A DNA stretch of 64,000 nucleotides, taken from the NCBI RefSeq assembly GCF_000346465.2, contig NC_034012.1:24940271-25004270 (forward strand), given 5' to 3'. Position 1 is the stretch's first letter. The number at the start of each line of letters is the position of its first letter. Made by a program: the position numbers and the translations under genes. Below, piece after piece: positions 1 to 12,792 of this stretch. A model generated the notes under the pieces. The model was not told the DNA's origin and did not search any database. It saw only the letters and a list, made by a program, of their open reading frames with translations. Origin of the DNA: Prunus persica. Lineage: Eukaryota; Streptophyta; Magnoliopsida; Rosales; Rosaceae.

Positions 1-18
1 AAGGACCGATCCAAAGAT

Positions 19-1043
19 GTGGTAGCAACGATGGAGAAACTACTTTCAAAGATGGAGAATGCTATGGCCGAGTTCGATCATCGACTCGAAGAGGATGTCC
101 TTACGAAGGTAGGCTTTGAAGCTGTGGTGGAAGAGCTTCAAGGCCAATTTCAGGGAGCCCTCAACTCCTTGCTGGACACAATCAAGCTGGATGTCCAAAC
201 CAAACTAGTTCATTTCATGGTAGAGTTTACTACACTTCGTGATGAAGTGAAGGATGTGAAAGGAGATTGGGCCTTGTGCAAAGAAGCTGTCTTGAACAAG
301 ACTCAGACTCTGAAGGAACCCAAGGTGTTAGATACTTTCAAGCCCAAATCCTTTAATGGGAAGCGAGAGGCAAAAGAGCTGGACACGTTCTTGTGGGATA
401 TCGAAAGGTATTTCAAGTATCTCAAGATGGACGATGATGAGTCCAAAATCACTACAGCAACATTGTTTCTCATTGACAATGCTCTCATGTGGTGGCATTG
501 TCGATCCATGAAGATAGATCAAGGTAGATTTACATTTGAAACTTGGGATGCATTTAAGAAGGATATTATGTTGCATTTCTATCGAGAGAATGCCAAGTAT
601 GAGGCGAAGGAGAAGCTGAGATGGCTAAAGCAAATGGGGAGCGTGAAAGACTATGTCACCACGTTCACCAACCTATTGTTCAAGGTGCCTAGCATGACAG
701 ATGAAGACAAGCTCATATACTTCATGAGTGGCCCATAAAATTGGGCCAAGCTGGAGCTACAAAGGTGACACGTCCAAACCTTGTCAGAGGCAATTGTTAT
801 AGTTGAGTCTCTTGTCGAGTTCAAGAAGAATGATCAAAGAGACTCCAAATTCAAAGGAAAGAAAGGTAACAGTAGATCCGGTGGGGGAGACAACAAGCCA
901 AAAGAGAGTGGCAAGTCAAGCGACAAGTCTAACAGTCACAAATCATCTGCGAAGAAGAATGACAAAGGTGACAAGGGGAATGACAAATCAAAGCTAGCCT
1001 GCTACTTGTACGATGGACCATACATGATGCGGGATGATCCATA
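19..1043 (+). pseudogene. Gag remnant of the first gypsy element
   Basis: The open stretch from 19 to 738 encodes about 239 residues with the retrotransposon Gag signature: a coiled N-terminal region, then the capsid part with a WW motif (ALMWWHCRS), FKKDIMLHF and a VKDYVTTFTNL stretch near its end. A TAA at 736-738 interrupts it. The same Gag continues downstream (781-1043) as a Lys/Ser/Gly-rich tail, leading to CYLYDGPYMMRDDP, which looks like a CCHC zinc knuckle that has lost its spacing and last residues. Gag forms the virus-like particle that packages element RNA in the cytoplasm. This copy could not do so intact. Confidence 0.8.
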
Positions 1044-1169
1044 AAAGAAAGCCTTAAATGCTATGAACCAAGAGAAGGAAGAGGAGGCCAACAGGGAAGC
1101 AGGAATGGGGGCCATTCACCACTTCAATGCCCTATAGGCCAAAGTCTATCAACCACAGGTTCAAGCTAA

Positions 1170-4100
1170 ATGAGTGATGTTCGTCGACACCATGGTGGAT
1201 GGCAAGACAACTCGTTGTCTAGTGGATACGGGTGCCTCACATATCTTCATGTCAGTGTGGGAAGCAAAGAGACTTGGGCGTCGGGTCTCAAAGGAAGCAG
1301 ACAGTATGAAAACAGTGAATTCAACTGCCAAGCAATTGATGGAGTAGCTCGTGACGTGAAACTTCACATTGCTACTTGGAAGGGAGTGGATGACTTCTCT
1401 GTGATCTCAATGGATGATTATGATGTTCATGGATAAGGTAAAGGCATTTCCTATTCCATTTTATAATGCTATATGCATAGCACAGGGTAGAGCAATGCAT
1501 GCATGGTGCCAGTGGTGAGGCAACAAAGCGAGTCAAAGCTTTTGTCAGCCATGCAACTTTCCAAGTCTTGGAAGAAGGGTGAACTGACTTTCCTTGCAAC
1601 GATAAAGGTTGATACAGTTGAGAAGGAGGTCCAATCAGTCCCAAGAGCTGTAGAGGCAATCCTTAAGGAGTTTGTAGATGTCATGCCCAAGGAGTTGACC
1701 AACACCTTACCACTCAGGAGAAAGGAGGATCATGCCATTGAGTTGGAACTGGGTGCCAAACCCTCTGTCTAAGCGTCGTATTGGATGACCCCTCCGAGTT
1801 GGAGGATTTGAGGAAGCAATTGAAACAGTTGCTAGACGTTGGGTACATCCAACTGTCCAAAGTCCCTTAGGGTGCCCTAGTCATTTTCCAAAAGAAGAAG
1901 GATGGGACACTGAGGTTGTGCATCGACTACCAGGCACTAAACAAGGTAACCATAAAAAACAAGTATCCAATCTCTTTGATTGCAGATTTGTTTGATTCGT
2001 TGGGAGGAACGAGGTACTTCACCAAGCTGGACCTACGCTAAAGATACTATCAAGTAAAGATCGCACCCAGAGACGAACTGAAGACCGCATGTGTGACAAG
2101 ATATTGGTCTTATGAGTTCCTTGTCATGTCATTCGGCTTGACTAACACCCCTGCAACCTTTTTCACTTTAATGAACAAGGTGTTCCATCCTTTATTGGAC
2201 AAATTTGTTGTGGTTTGCATCAATGATATTGTGGTGTATATCAATTCCCTAGAGAAGCACCTCGAGTACTTGCAGAGGGTGTTCCAAGTTCTTAGAGAAA
2301 ATAAGCTACATGTGAAGAAGAAGAAGAAGTACTCTTTTGTCCAAAAAAAGGTTGAGTTCCTTAGTCACAAGATACGGGGTAGACAATTGCTAATGGGGGA
2401 GGGTAAAGTGCGAGCCATTCAAGAATAGGAACCACCAACCAAGATACCTGAGTTGTGGTCTTTTCTTGGATTGGTCAACTATTATCACAGGTTAATCATG
2501 GGATATTCAGCCATTGTCGCCCCCTTGATGGATTTACTGAAGAAGAATAAGACGTGGCAGTGGACTCCACTATGCTAACATGCCTTCGACGAGTTGAAGA
2601 GGTCACTTATGGAGGAACCAGTGTTGAGACTTCCTGATCTTAGCAAACCTTTTGAGGTACACACTAATGCATCATATTTTGCTCTTGGTGGTGTACTCAT
2701 ACAGGATGGACACCCATTGGTTTTCGAGAGCCGAAAGCTTAATAACACCGAACGGAGGTATACTGTTCAAGATAAGGAGATGACAGTCGTAGTGCATTGC
2801 TTGCAAACTTGGAGGCACTACATACTTGGTTCTCTGTTCGTGGTCAAGACTGACAATGTTACCACAAGCTACTTCTAGTCCCAACAGAAGCTGTCACCCA
2901 AACAAGCTAGGTGGTAAGACTTCTTGGCTGAGTTCGGGTACAATTGGAGTACAAGAAAGGAAAGATGAATGTTGTTGCCGATGCTATAAGTCGAAAAGTC
3001 GAGCTAGCAGTAGTAGTGTGACTCCAAATTTCTCTCATGCAAAGGATACGAGAGGGCTTGTTACATGATCCCCAAGCCAAGAGTCTGCCGGAGCTTGTCA
3101 AAGATGGGAAGACAAGATAATTTTGGCTCAATGATGTTGTTCTCTATACACAGAGAGATGAATCTATGTTTCAAGGTGGGACAATTTGAGGAGAGAACTA
3201 CTGAAGGAGTGTTACGACTCGAAATGGGTGGGACACCCAGGCATTCACCGAACTTTGGCATTGATGAGTGATTCTTACTACTGGCCACAGATGTGGGAAG
3301 ATGTAGACTTGTCTGTGTGGACTTGCCTTGTATACCAACAAAACAAGACAATGTAGAAGCAGCCAAGTTAGTTGTTAGAGCAACTTCTTGTTCCAATTAG
3401 ACCATGGGAGAGTTTATTTATGGACTTCATCATGCGTCTACCAAAGTCAGAAGGGTGTGGCTCAATTTTGGTGGTGGTCGACAGGTTCACCAAGTATGCT
3501 ACCTTCATCTCTGCATCAACGGATTGCAACGCGGAGGAAGCTGCACGTTTTTTTTCTGAAGCATGTGGTGAATTATTAGGGGATTCCAAAGAGTATTATC
3601 AATGATTGTAACACTTGCTTCGCTAGCAAACTCTGGACGGAGCTTTTCAGGCTACTTGGCTCACAGTTGAACTTCTATACCAGCTTTCACCCACAGACAA
3701 GCGGTCAGACGAAACGGGTGAATACATTGTTGGAATTATACTTGCGGCACTATATGAGTGCCAACCAACGAGACTGGGCAAAGTTGATGGATGTTGCTCA
3801 ATTCTCATACAACTTGCAGTGATCGGAGTCTATAGGGTCAAGTCATTTTGAGTTGGCAACAGGACAAGAACCTTTGACACCAAACACAATGGTGTCAGGC
3901 TACATAGGGAGCAGCCCTATTGCATACAAGACGGCTAAGGACTGACAGGTGACCAATGTGTTAGCTTGGGTTCAATTGGAGAAGGTAACTTGGAAGATGT
4001 AGAAATGGGTGGACAAACATTGGCGAGATGTTGTATTCAAATCAAGTGACCTGGTCTTTGTGAAGCTCAACCCTCTCAACACGAGTCCACTAGAAAGGTA

Positions 4101-4220
4101 CACAAGGCGTTACTGAGGAGATATGAGGGTCCATTTTCTGTCCTCCGAACAGTGGGAAGAGCTGCTTACTGTGTTGAACTACCACCCCAATTGAAGATTC
4201 ATCCGGTCACGTGATCAATC
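1170..4220 (+). pseudogene. Pol remnant of the first gypsy element (protease, RT, RNase H, integrase, chromodomain-like end)
   Basis: The protease active site DTGAS is readable at 1225-1239. RT blocks start near 1790; the catalytic YxDD motif, around 2214-2240, reads CINDIVVY, so the first aspartate is Asn. RNase H is open from 2594 to 2875 (HTNASYFALGGVLIQ; the first catalytic Asp is also Asn). Integrase begins near 3230: the zinc finger reads CLVYQQNK, replacing the last cysteine by tyrosine, and the third catalytic residue, in QTSGQTKRVN near 3700-3722, is Lys instead of Glu. Several stop codons (for example 2428, 2878 and 3605) split the frame. Loss of RT and integrase residues makes the copy dead even apart from the stops. 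Confidence 0.8.
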
Positions 4221-4250
4221 TCAAGCCCTACCATGCTGACCCCAATATAT

Positions 4251-4800
4251 ATATACTAAAATGTTTTATGAATCTACAGTTTATCTTATATTTGATGTTA
4301 CAACTTTGTGTACAGATCCTAAAATTCCTACTTTCACTCCCTGTTATAAAGATAAGCAATTCCTGTCAATAAGAGTATTGAGCATGGTAGGTTCCTTAAG
4401 CACAACTTAATCAACTCTAGGAGCCTAGAAATCCACAAGATTTTGATGGAGGTGAAAGGAAATAAAGAAAATCATCAACAACCCCCATTTGGTGTTGGAA
4501 GCATAGAGGTGAAAGAAAAAGGAAATGCAATTTAGTCTACTAAATTTATTGAATTCTACCAATAAAAGGGTTGGCTGGAAAATTCACATGACATGTTGAT
4601 GCTTGGCTCTACCATTATAGCAACTATGACTTATTAAAATGTCATGAACCCACCAGGAGGTCTTTTGCAAGAAACTACAACAGAAGGTGGTCACAATCTA
4701 GATGCACAATGCTCCAAAAACGACCCATGTTTTGCTGGCACTGCAGTCTTAGGCCATGCGAATTGGTCACAACATCTTTTCTCCAAATACATGCTTATTA
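4251..4800. other. Unassigned spacer between two retrotransposon remnants
   Basis: No gene or recognisable domain. The first part may be a decayed 3' LTR of the preceding gypsy element, but no second copy is present for comparison. A 61-codon open frame at 4644-4829 has no recognisable features. Confidence 0.4.
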
Positions 4801-4804
4801 ATTC

Positions 4805-5620
4805 CATATGTGTTGTTCATATATGTTGATGATATGGTGGTTACTGGTGATGATGATGATGAGATGAAACATTGCAAAAGTATTTTGTGAGCGAGTATAA
4901 AGACTCAAAAGATTGTTAGGCCCTCTAGATATTAGTTTCAACAAATTGTGCAAGGTTGGGAAGGTTGATCTACCTTTCTCATATACAAGGCCTTATATAC
5001 CATATGCAATAAGTGTGGTGAGTCAATTTTTACTTAATGATAGTGAGGCACATATGAATGGGTTAATTTGAATTTTGAGGTGTTTGAAGTCTCTTTCCGG
5101 TAAATGGTTAATGTTCTCAAAGAATAAGCACTTAGATGTGGAAAGGTATAATGATGTTGACTAGACAGGTTCTATTACTGATAGACGTTCCACTTATGGG
5201 TACTTTACTTTTGTTAAAGGTAATCTAGTTACTTGGAGGAGTAAGAAGGAGAAGGTGGTGGCTAGATTGTTAAGGTCAAATAAAGAGGTATGTCTAATTG
5301 TGTGTGTGAATTACTTTGGTTGAAGAAATTATTGAGATAACTTGGATTGGAACTTAAGAAGGCTATGAGTCTCTGTTGAGACAATAAGGCCGCCATTAAG
5401 ATAGCACATAATCTAGTGCAACATGACTATACTAAACATGTTGAGGTTGATCGACACTTCATTAAAGAGAATTAAGAGACTGAGTTTATTTAGTTTCTAG
5501 TTGTAAATTATGAAGATTAACTTGCAGATATTTTGACCAAGGCATGTCCAGTAGGGTGTTCGATGACTCAATTGACAAGTTGGGCATCCGAGACCTATGT
5601 GCACAAACTTTAGGGGGAGT
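4805..5620 (+). pseudogene. Ty1/copia 3' pol remnant (RT to RNase H)
   Basis: Short stretches in shifting frames match copia pol: the RT active-site block YVDDMVVTGDDDDE near 4825, the later block YFTFVKGNLVTWRSKKEKVVA near 5200-5260, and the RNase H end with DNKAAIKIAH, KHVEVDRHFIKEN and DQLGI-like residues up to about 5590. Stops and indels are frequent and much of RT is missing. A purine-rich tract (TTAGGGGGAG) sits at about 5610-5619, directly before an LTR-like TGTTGG start. It resembles the better preserved copia element at 53.3-57.7 kb in this window, which suggests related families. Confidence 0.8.
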
Positions 5621-5810
5621 GTTGGCAATAATATATTTTTTTGTTTCCTTTCTATATATTTTTGTAATTAGCCCTTTGCATAGTCCTATTTTAATTAGGA
5701 TTTCTTTAATATAACTCTTTTAAGGGTTACCGCTTTGTACATCTTTATAAATACATATATATTAAAGAAGAATACATATCAAAAAAATTATCATATACTT
5801 TGTTTGGCAG
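5621..5810 (+). repeat. Probable 3' LTR of the copia remnant
   Basis: Begins TGTTGGCAATAA right after the polypurine tract, as expected for a copia LTR. It is AT-rich. The right border is not certain because the 5' LTR is absent; I place it near 5.8 kb where the sequence character changes. Confidence 0.5.
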
Positions 5811-6588
5811 TTCCTTAGTCCAATTGCAGTTTTAGTCCTTTGTTTCTTTGAGTTTTAATCACACAAGTGGCATATTGAAGTCCTTAACAAACTAGTCATA
5901 GAAAAGAATCAATCCATGCCAATTTTCCACTTAGAGCACAATGGCCTGGTGAAAAGTTCAATTTATTAAGGTGCAAGACATCCACTATACTTTATGTCTG
6001 AATCACTGTTTTTCTATTGGGCTTTTTAGTACCAATAGTGGAGTGCCTATAATCAAACTGCACATTACATATTTGAGCTCATTCTACGACCCAAATAACT
6101 TAAAAGAATATTCAAGTGTTAAAACACGACCACGCTTTTTGGAATGAACACATACTAAACTAATTAGACAATAACAAATGGCTAATTGAGTTTTTTTCTC
6201 TCTCTCCAATTAGGCTATCCAGTTGTTTTTGTATCAAATATATAATTATCATGGTGTATTTATTTATTTTTCTAATTCACTATAAGAAAAAAAAGAAGGG
6301 AAAAAAAAAAACGAGTGTAGGTTTAGAAAAAGGTGGCTAGAAATAGATGCAGCAGCCAGCCAATGGGAAAATAAATGGGGGGGAAAAGAAAAGGGTGGAA
6401 GCTAGAAGACGAAAGGCATGAGGTGGAGTTTGATGGCAGCAGCAGGTTCCCAGAAGTAGACGCCAGCACTCAAGCTTTGACTTCCTCCCCAAATACCAGT
6501 TTTTACCTACTCTTCCTCAAACAAAACAATCCCAATCACATATTTTTATTTTCAATATATATATAATTTTACATATTGGAGGCCTTGC
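5811..6588. other. Intergenic upstream region of the MACPF gene
   Basis: AT-rich sequence with A and T runs and no supported gene. A 63-codon frame at 6375-6566 lies just upstream of the TATA box and has no recognisable domain. Any upstream promoter elements of the MACPF gene should lie here. Confidence 0.4.
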
Positions 6589-6597
6589 TATATAAAA
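6589..6597 (+). promoter_or_regulatory. Probable TATA box of the MACPF gene
   Basis: TATATAAAA lies about 200 bases before the chosen start codon. A purine-rich leader follows, with GAA/AAG repeats at about 6677-6706 and a GA tract at 6774-6798, both common in plant 5' leaders. Confidence 0.5.
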
Positions 6598-6798
6598 ATG
6601 CACAACAGGAACAATAGTAAATGCTTTGCATTGACCAGTCTTCATAACACAAAACTAAAAAGAAAAAGGAAAAAAGAAGAAAGGAAGAAGAAGAAGAAGA
6701 AGAAGAACGAAGACTCAAGACTTGCTTGTGTTGCTGCTTGGCAATCGTAGGGGTGTTTGGTTGATGGGAAAGTGAGAGAGAGAGAGAGAAAAAGAGAG

Positions 6799-9700
6799 AT
6801 GAGTAGTCGAACGAGCTCGAAGAAAGCAGCGGCGGAGGCGGCGGAGGCAGCGATACAGTCGATAGGGTTGGGATACGATCTGACGGTGGACTTGAAGCTC
6901 AAGTACTGCAAGAGGCAGCAGTCAGCGGTTGGGGTTGGGGTTGACTCTAGCTTGATCGCCATCGACGACGACCAAGTTCGTGAAATTGCAATTCCAGGCG
7001 CCGGTGGGCTTTGCATACCCAATGTCCCCAAATCCATCAAATGCGACAAAGGCGAGCGCATGAGGTTCGGCTCTGATGTTCTCTCCTTTCAACAGGTCCG
7101 TTGTTTGTTGCTTTCATCATTTGTCTTCATATTGATTTAAAGTTTTATACTTTCTTCATTTTTCATTTTTGTTTGTTGGTTTAAATACAAATTAATATAT
7201 GAATTGTTGGGTTGGTTTGATGTAGATGTCAGAGCAATTCAACCAGGAATTGACTCTGTCTGGTAAAATCCCAACTGGGCATTTCAATACTGCATTTGAG
7301 TTTACAGGAGGATGGCAGAAGGACGCTGCCAACACCAAAACACTTGCTTTTGATGGAATCTCCATCACACTCTACAGCGTTGCTCTTGAAAAATCCCAGG
7401 TTGCCTTGCGTGACCATATCAAACAAGCTGTCCCCTCATCTTGGGATCCTGCAGCACTCGCAAGGTTTTGCATATTAGTTCACATCTCATCTAACTGATC
7501 ATCTGATAAATGCTCTACTCAACTTCACGAACTGATTACATTTTCCTCTTAATGTTTTCTTCCAGGTTTATTGACAAGTACGGTACACATGTCATAGTCG
7601 GGGTGAAAATGGGCGGAAAGGATATGATATATGCCAAGCAGCAGCACTCATCACCTCTCCAACCTGCTGATGTACAGAAAAAATTGAAGGACATGGCAGA
7701 TAAGATGTACATAGATGGAGCTGGTCAGTCTAGTGTGAATTCTGAAAAATTCTACGACAGAGACAAGGTTTGAAGAATTTCATTTTTATGCTTAATACCA
7801 TTCAATTCAAATATCAATGGGTCTTTTTGCTAAATGAACTTTCTGGTCATACCCCATGTTACTGAAATTTAACATACCAGTTTGTCTATGTATAGAGATA
7901 ATTTAGGATTGTTTTTGCACAAAGCACACTTTTGTTTGGTACACACAGAAAATTTCACTAAAAACCCATGTGCTATTATCTATTCACTTAGAAGTGCTTC
8001 CTACGGAATCTCTTAGAGACTGTTTGGGAGTGCTTCTGTGCGAAATACTTTTACTCAGTAGCATGGTGCTTTTGTTAGGAGAAAATACACAATTTCTATA
8101 TATGTTTTAGTCAGTAGCCTAGAAACCCAAGTTCTATATATGATCCTTGAAGGAGAATCTGAAAAATGGACATTTGTGATCATTGGATTGCTATGGCTGT
8201 TTCACAATTGAGGAAGAAGTATAAATTACAATAAGTTTTTTTCACTCATTTATTACGATTGTAAAAGTCCAATTTTTTTCTTTCCATCTGTAAACTTCAG
8301 CAGCTATATGTTTTTTCTTGCAGTATATATGTGGTATCTTTTTTTTTTCAGAAAAAAAGGCTTTCTGATGTTGATACGATGAAACTTTTCTTGAAACTTT
8401 CTTTGGTCCATTTTTTTGTACTTGTACCTATTTCGTGAAACTTCATCTGGTTGTTTTTAGAAAAGCTCTCATGTATGATTTCCCCATTGAGTTATCTTGT
8501 TTGTTCTGGTGCTTGGATGTGTCTCATTCTTACTTTATTAGAATTGAAGTTTTAATTTAAAATTGAGTCCTGTTTTTAAGCTTTTTATGTTACTGTGGTT
8601 CAATAATGTATTATGAAAATTGGCCCAATTTAGATGATAGATTACTCTTTTTTGGGTTATAGCAGACATTACTTTTGCCACTTTTATACAATTGAAATCA
8701 TGCCAGATTTGTATCGTGGCATATCGTATAGCTACCTTAACGTCTGTCTTAATTTCGTTTCAGTTGGTCAAGGAGCGCGGGCGAGCTATCATGGACACAA
8801 TCCCTTCCAGTTCGTACTCATGTGTAGAGGTACACTTTAAGAAAAGTCAGAACAAAAATCTCTATTTTAAATGTAAATTATGTCGGATCAAAGCTCTTTC
8901 TTGGTACCAATTAGATTAAGTGCTATGGAACTTTATGAATTCTGATCGTTATTGAATGTTTCCTTAACTGTTTATATCAGTAGTGACGTTGTGGTGCTTA
9001 CCAGTCATAATTTTTTTTTTTAAAACATTGAGTTATTGAACATTTCTTTAACTGTTTGTATCCTTATTCTTTAGTGTTCTTTTTCTTATACTTTTGTCTT
9101 CTGTTGGTACGATTAATTGAAAATAGAGCCATAAAATTTTGAGATGTAGGAAATTAAATCCTGGAGTTTTCTGAGGTTGAAACTGTCTGTACTTGAGTGG
9201 TAGATGATCTTTCTAGCTTACTGGTTTAATGTTCTCAAATGTTTAATTTGGAGTATTATCAAACTATAATATTGAAGCTCATATCTCTTATGTACTTTAG
9301 GTGCAGGATATTAAATTCATGTGCAAGAGGAAGGGTGGAAGCTTGTATAAAAATCTACCCTACAATGAGTGGTGTCACACAGTTCAGATTGAACCTGATG
9401 TGATCTCAATGTCATTGGTTCCTATTACATCGTTACTGAGTGGGATTCATGGGAGCGGATTTTTAAGTCATGCCATTAATCTCTATCTTCGTTGTAAGCT
9501 GAATCCTTCTCTCATTAGTAAATTAGTTTTCTAGACTTCTAATTACATGCCTAGGGAAGAAGTATCCTCTAAAACTAATATCCAATAGTTTCCTTCCATT
9601 GCACAAAAACAATGTTATATTGTTGGTTTCAAACAGTTAAGAACATTCAATACAACAACACAATTTGCTTTGTATGAAATTTTATTGTGTGTACCCTTGT

Positions 9701-12700
9701 ACGGAATATTTTCCCTTTTATGCATAGCTTTTATGAATATCTATCGTGTTGTGCGTTACCTCTGAATCCAGTACTTAAATGGAGGGGAGTTTTTATTTAA
9801 TTTTTTGAAAAGGAAAAATGGAGGGGAGTATTAATGTGTCTTGTTGTGTGGTAGACTGAATGTACTTTGTTGGGTTTGCCTTCTAGCTTTTGTACTAGCA
9901 ATTTTATAAGTATCATGCTTTATATAAGCGTATCTTACATGAATATAGTCTAGAGATTAATCTAAACAGTCTGAATGTTTGGATTTTGCATTTCCCTTGG
10001 TTCACATATTTTGTCTACTTTATTATTTTGTGTGTCCCAGATGTGTTCAACTTAAAACCTCTATCTGAATTCTGTCTGTTTAATAAGCAGATGGAGTTGG
10101 ATTCAAGGATAAACATTAATATAGAAAAGTTTTGATTTATTTAAGGACTAGTCAAACCTACCATTAACCTTCCATGAATTGATGCAAAACTTGTGGTTGT
10201 GGGTGGTTAGTTATTGGTCGGAAATGAACTTCAACTGAGACCTTTTGGTTATGCCACCCTAATCAAAATGGGCTTACTACACTATAGCAATAGTTCTTAA
10301 ATATACTTATAATTTAAGTAATAAAATCCAATAAATGTGATATTGACGGTTTGTTGGCCGGTGATTATTTGTATAGCCATGTTCATGTTTCATCAGCAGA
10401 CTTATGAATTTTATAGATTCTCTCAGGTCACAACATACATATATATCTTCCTTCTTTTTTTTTTCTTTTTTTTTTCAGTTCTGAGTCCATGCAATAATCT
10501 TTTTAGATATCTAGTTCCATCAATCATATTGGGCATATGAGCTGATCTTCTCCCACTCTATAATATATATTTTTTTCTTTATGGTTCCTGGTGGTGGGTG
10601 TCACTATGTTTTTTTTAATGCAATGTGCTTGTTTATTCTTTTCATTATTTTGCCCTTTTGACAGATGTCTATTTCAGACCCCATACTTATGGTTCCTGGT
10701 GGCAGGTGTCACTGTGTATTCTTTATGCAATGTGCTTGCTTATTCTTGTCATTATTTTATAACTAACCTTTTGACAGATGTCTATTTCAGACCCCATACT
10801 TATGGTCTCTTGTAAGTTATAACAATAATAATAGATATGTTCACCCCATCTGCTTTCGTCCTGCAACTTGCAGCCGCAAGTTCATTTCTCTTTGCATTGA
10901 GAATTTGGCATCATTAGTGGATGATTAGATATGTCGTTATGATGGAACCTTAAGTTCATAGCAGGATTGGCATTTGTATCTGTTTCACCTATTTCACCAG
11001 TGATTTGCCTAATTTTATCAGAATAAAGGGTAACCTACATCATTGACTCCTTCCTAAAAATGAATAAACATCCAATTCTGTAAAGGTGCACTCTCATCTA
11101 TAATATTTTCCCCAAGTTCGTACTAGCAAACCGACGATCTACCATTTTTATGCCTGCCCAATTTTCTCTTATGTCTGCATAAACTTACTAGAAACATAAG
11201 GAAAATGTTAAACGATTCTTTTCTTTTATTTTTTATTGTTTGCAATTTTTATCAAGTGCAGATAAGCCGCCAATTGAAGAACTGCATCAATTTTTGGAGT
11301 TTCAACTTCCAAGGCAATGGGCACCGGTGTTTGGTGAGCTTGCGCTTGGTCCTCAGAGGAAGCAGCAAAGTAGTGCATCTTTACAGTTCAGCTTCATGGG
11401 TCCTAAGCTTTATGTTAATACAACTCCGGTAATGGTATTAGTATTGTGTTTTCTTCGGAATTTGTCTTACTATTGCAGAAGAAAATGGATGTATCGTATT
11501 GGTAGAAGAGTAATTGTTCCATTCCGTTAGTTAAAGTTGAACTCAAATGAGACTTGAAATCTGAAGTAAAGCTTATTTTTCTAACTAGTTGATCTCAATG
11601 CGCTACTTGTGCGAGGGTTAATAGACAATAGATTAAGCTTTAAGCAGGTCCACAAACAATTTAGTGATGTGTGATCATTCAGTTTTGTTAAATGAGATCA
11701 TGCTGGGAAGAGGTATGAATAACAACTGATGATATGTATCCGCGTCATGTTCTCTTAACTATGAGACCTTCAAGAGGAAGGTTGCGAGCAATGAGTAGCT
11801 AAATAAGATTAAGTGGCTTAGACTCTAAATACCAAAACTTTAAGATATCAGCTAGTCTGTCTTGTTTTCCCTCCCTATTCCCTTTGATTTACTATACTAT
11901 CCCCCAAAATTTTTTGGTTATGATATAGGGGAATTGGGTTAAATAATTTCACAGGAAATGACATGGTTAAATTCTTCATGGTGGTAAATTTTGTTTTCTT
12001 TGCTGGTGTTTTGGGGAAACATGCATTTTTATTACTACTTGTGTTTAAAATGAAACTTATGCATTCTAGGATCGTGATGATTTCTGATGAATTACCTGAT
12101 AGGTTGATGTGGGTAAGAAGCCAGTGACTGGTCTCCGATTGTATTTGGAGGGAAAAAGAAGTAACTGCTTAGCAATCCACTTGCAGCATCTTTCTTCGCT
12201 GCCAAAGACCTTCCTACTCCAGGATGAAGTGAATGGCAATATTTCTCATCTTTCATCTGACCGGAGATATTACGAAAAGGTTCAATGGAAGAGCTTCTCT
12301 CATGTATGTACAGCTCCTGTGGAGGCTAATGATGATTTCTCTGTTGTCACTGGGGCTCACTTTGAAGTTGGAGACTCTGGCCTGAAGAAAGTTTTATTTT
12401 TACGGCTTCTCTTTTCTAAAGTTACTGGTGCAACTAATGTTAGACAAGCTGAGTGGGATGGTTCCCCTGGCTTGGCACAGAAATCTGGATTAATTTCGAC
12501 CCTTATCAGCACGCGTTTCTCGAATGCTCAGAAACCACCTCCTCGGCCTTCTGATGTGAACATAAACTCCGCTGTGTATCCCGGGGGCCCTCCAGTGCCC
12601 ACACAGACACCTAAACTTTTGAGGTTTGTTGACACAACAGAAATGACTAGAGGACCACAGGATTCACCTGGGTATTGGGTTGTGTCGGGGGCAAGGCTTA

Positions 12701-12792
12701 TGGCTGAGAAGGGTAAAATATCTCTACGAGTCAAGTATTCTCTCTTGACCATGATTTTACCTGATGAAGAAGAGATGCCAGATAATTATTGA
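6799..12792 (+). CDS. MACPF domain-containing protein, CAD1/NSL1 family (seven exons)
   Basis: Exons: 6799-7095, 7226-7464, 7566-7767, 8764-8829, 9301-9493, 11262-11428, 12103-12792. All junctions are GT-AG and keep frame, giving 617 codons, close to the usual length of plant MACPF proteins. The protein has an N-terminal plant-specific segment (AIQSIGLGYDLTVDLKLKYC), then the perforin-like core with the MACPF signature YGTHVIVGVKMGG in exon 3, and a conserved tail with PPVPTQTPKL and SPGYWVVSGARL. The closest relative I recall is the Arabidopsis At4g24290 type. Family members CAD1 and NSL1 restrain salicylic-acid-dependent cell death; whether this member does is inference. An in-frame ATG lies upstream at 6757; I prefer 6799 because MSSRTSSKKAAAEAAEAAIQ resembles family N-termini and the extension is only GA-repeat encoded. 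No break is visible, so it is likely functional. Confidence 0.92.
10581..10810 (+). repeat. Two-copy tandem duplication in MACPF intron 5
   Basis: A unit of about 108 bases beginning ATGGTTCCTGGTGG occurs at 10581 and 10689, followed by a short third start (ATGGTCTC) near 10802. Both copies carry GACAGATGTCTATTTCAG, which includes a splice-acceptor-like end. It lies within the 1.77-kb intron between exons 5 and 6. Confidence 0.75.

Larger units (their letters stand above)
1..4250 (+). mobile_element. Degenerate Ty3/gypsy retrotransposon, chromovirus-like, entered inside the element
   Basis: Collinear but broken gag, protease, reverse transcriptase, RNase H, integrase and chromodomain-like segments run along the plus strand in the order typical of Ty3/gypsy elements. 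The left end lies outside the window, so no 5' LTR is visible, and I could not define a 3' LTR after about 4.25 kb. Stop codons and small frameshifts occur every few hundred bases, so this is an old, inactive copy. The C-terminal segment near 4110-4200, reading RRYEGPFSVLR followed by AAYCVELPP, resembles the chromodomain or its preceding linker, which favours a chromovirus; the exact clade is uncertain. Confidence 0.85.

Noticed and set aside
6642..7061. 139-codon minus-strand frame over MACPF exon 1
   Set aside because: It is antisense to a well supported coding exon and its end is only Phe from the GAA repeat; no domain.
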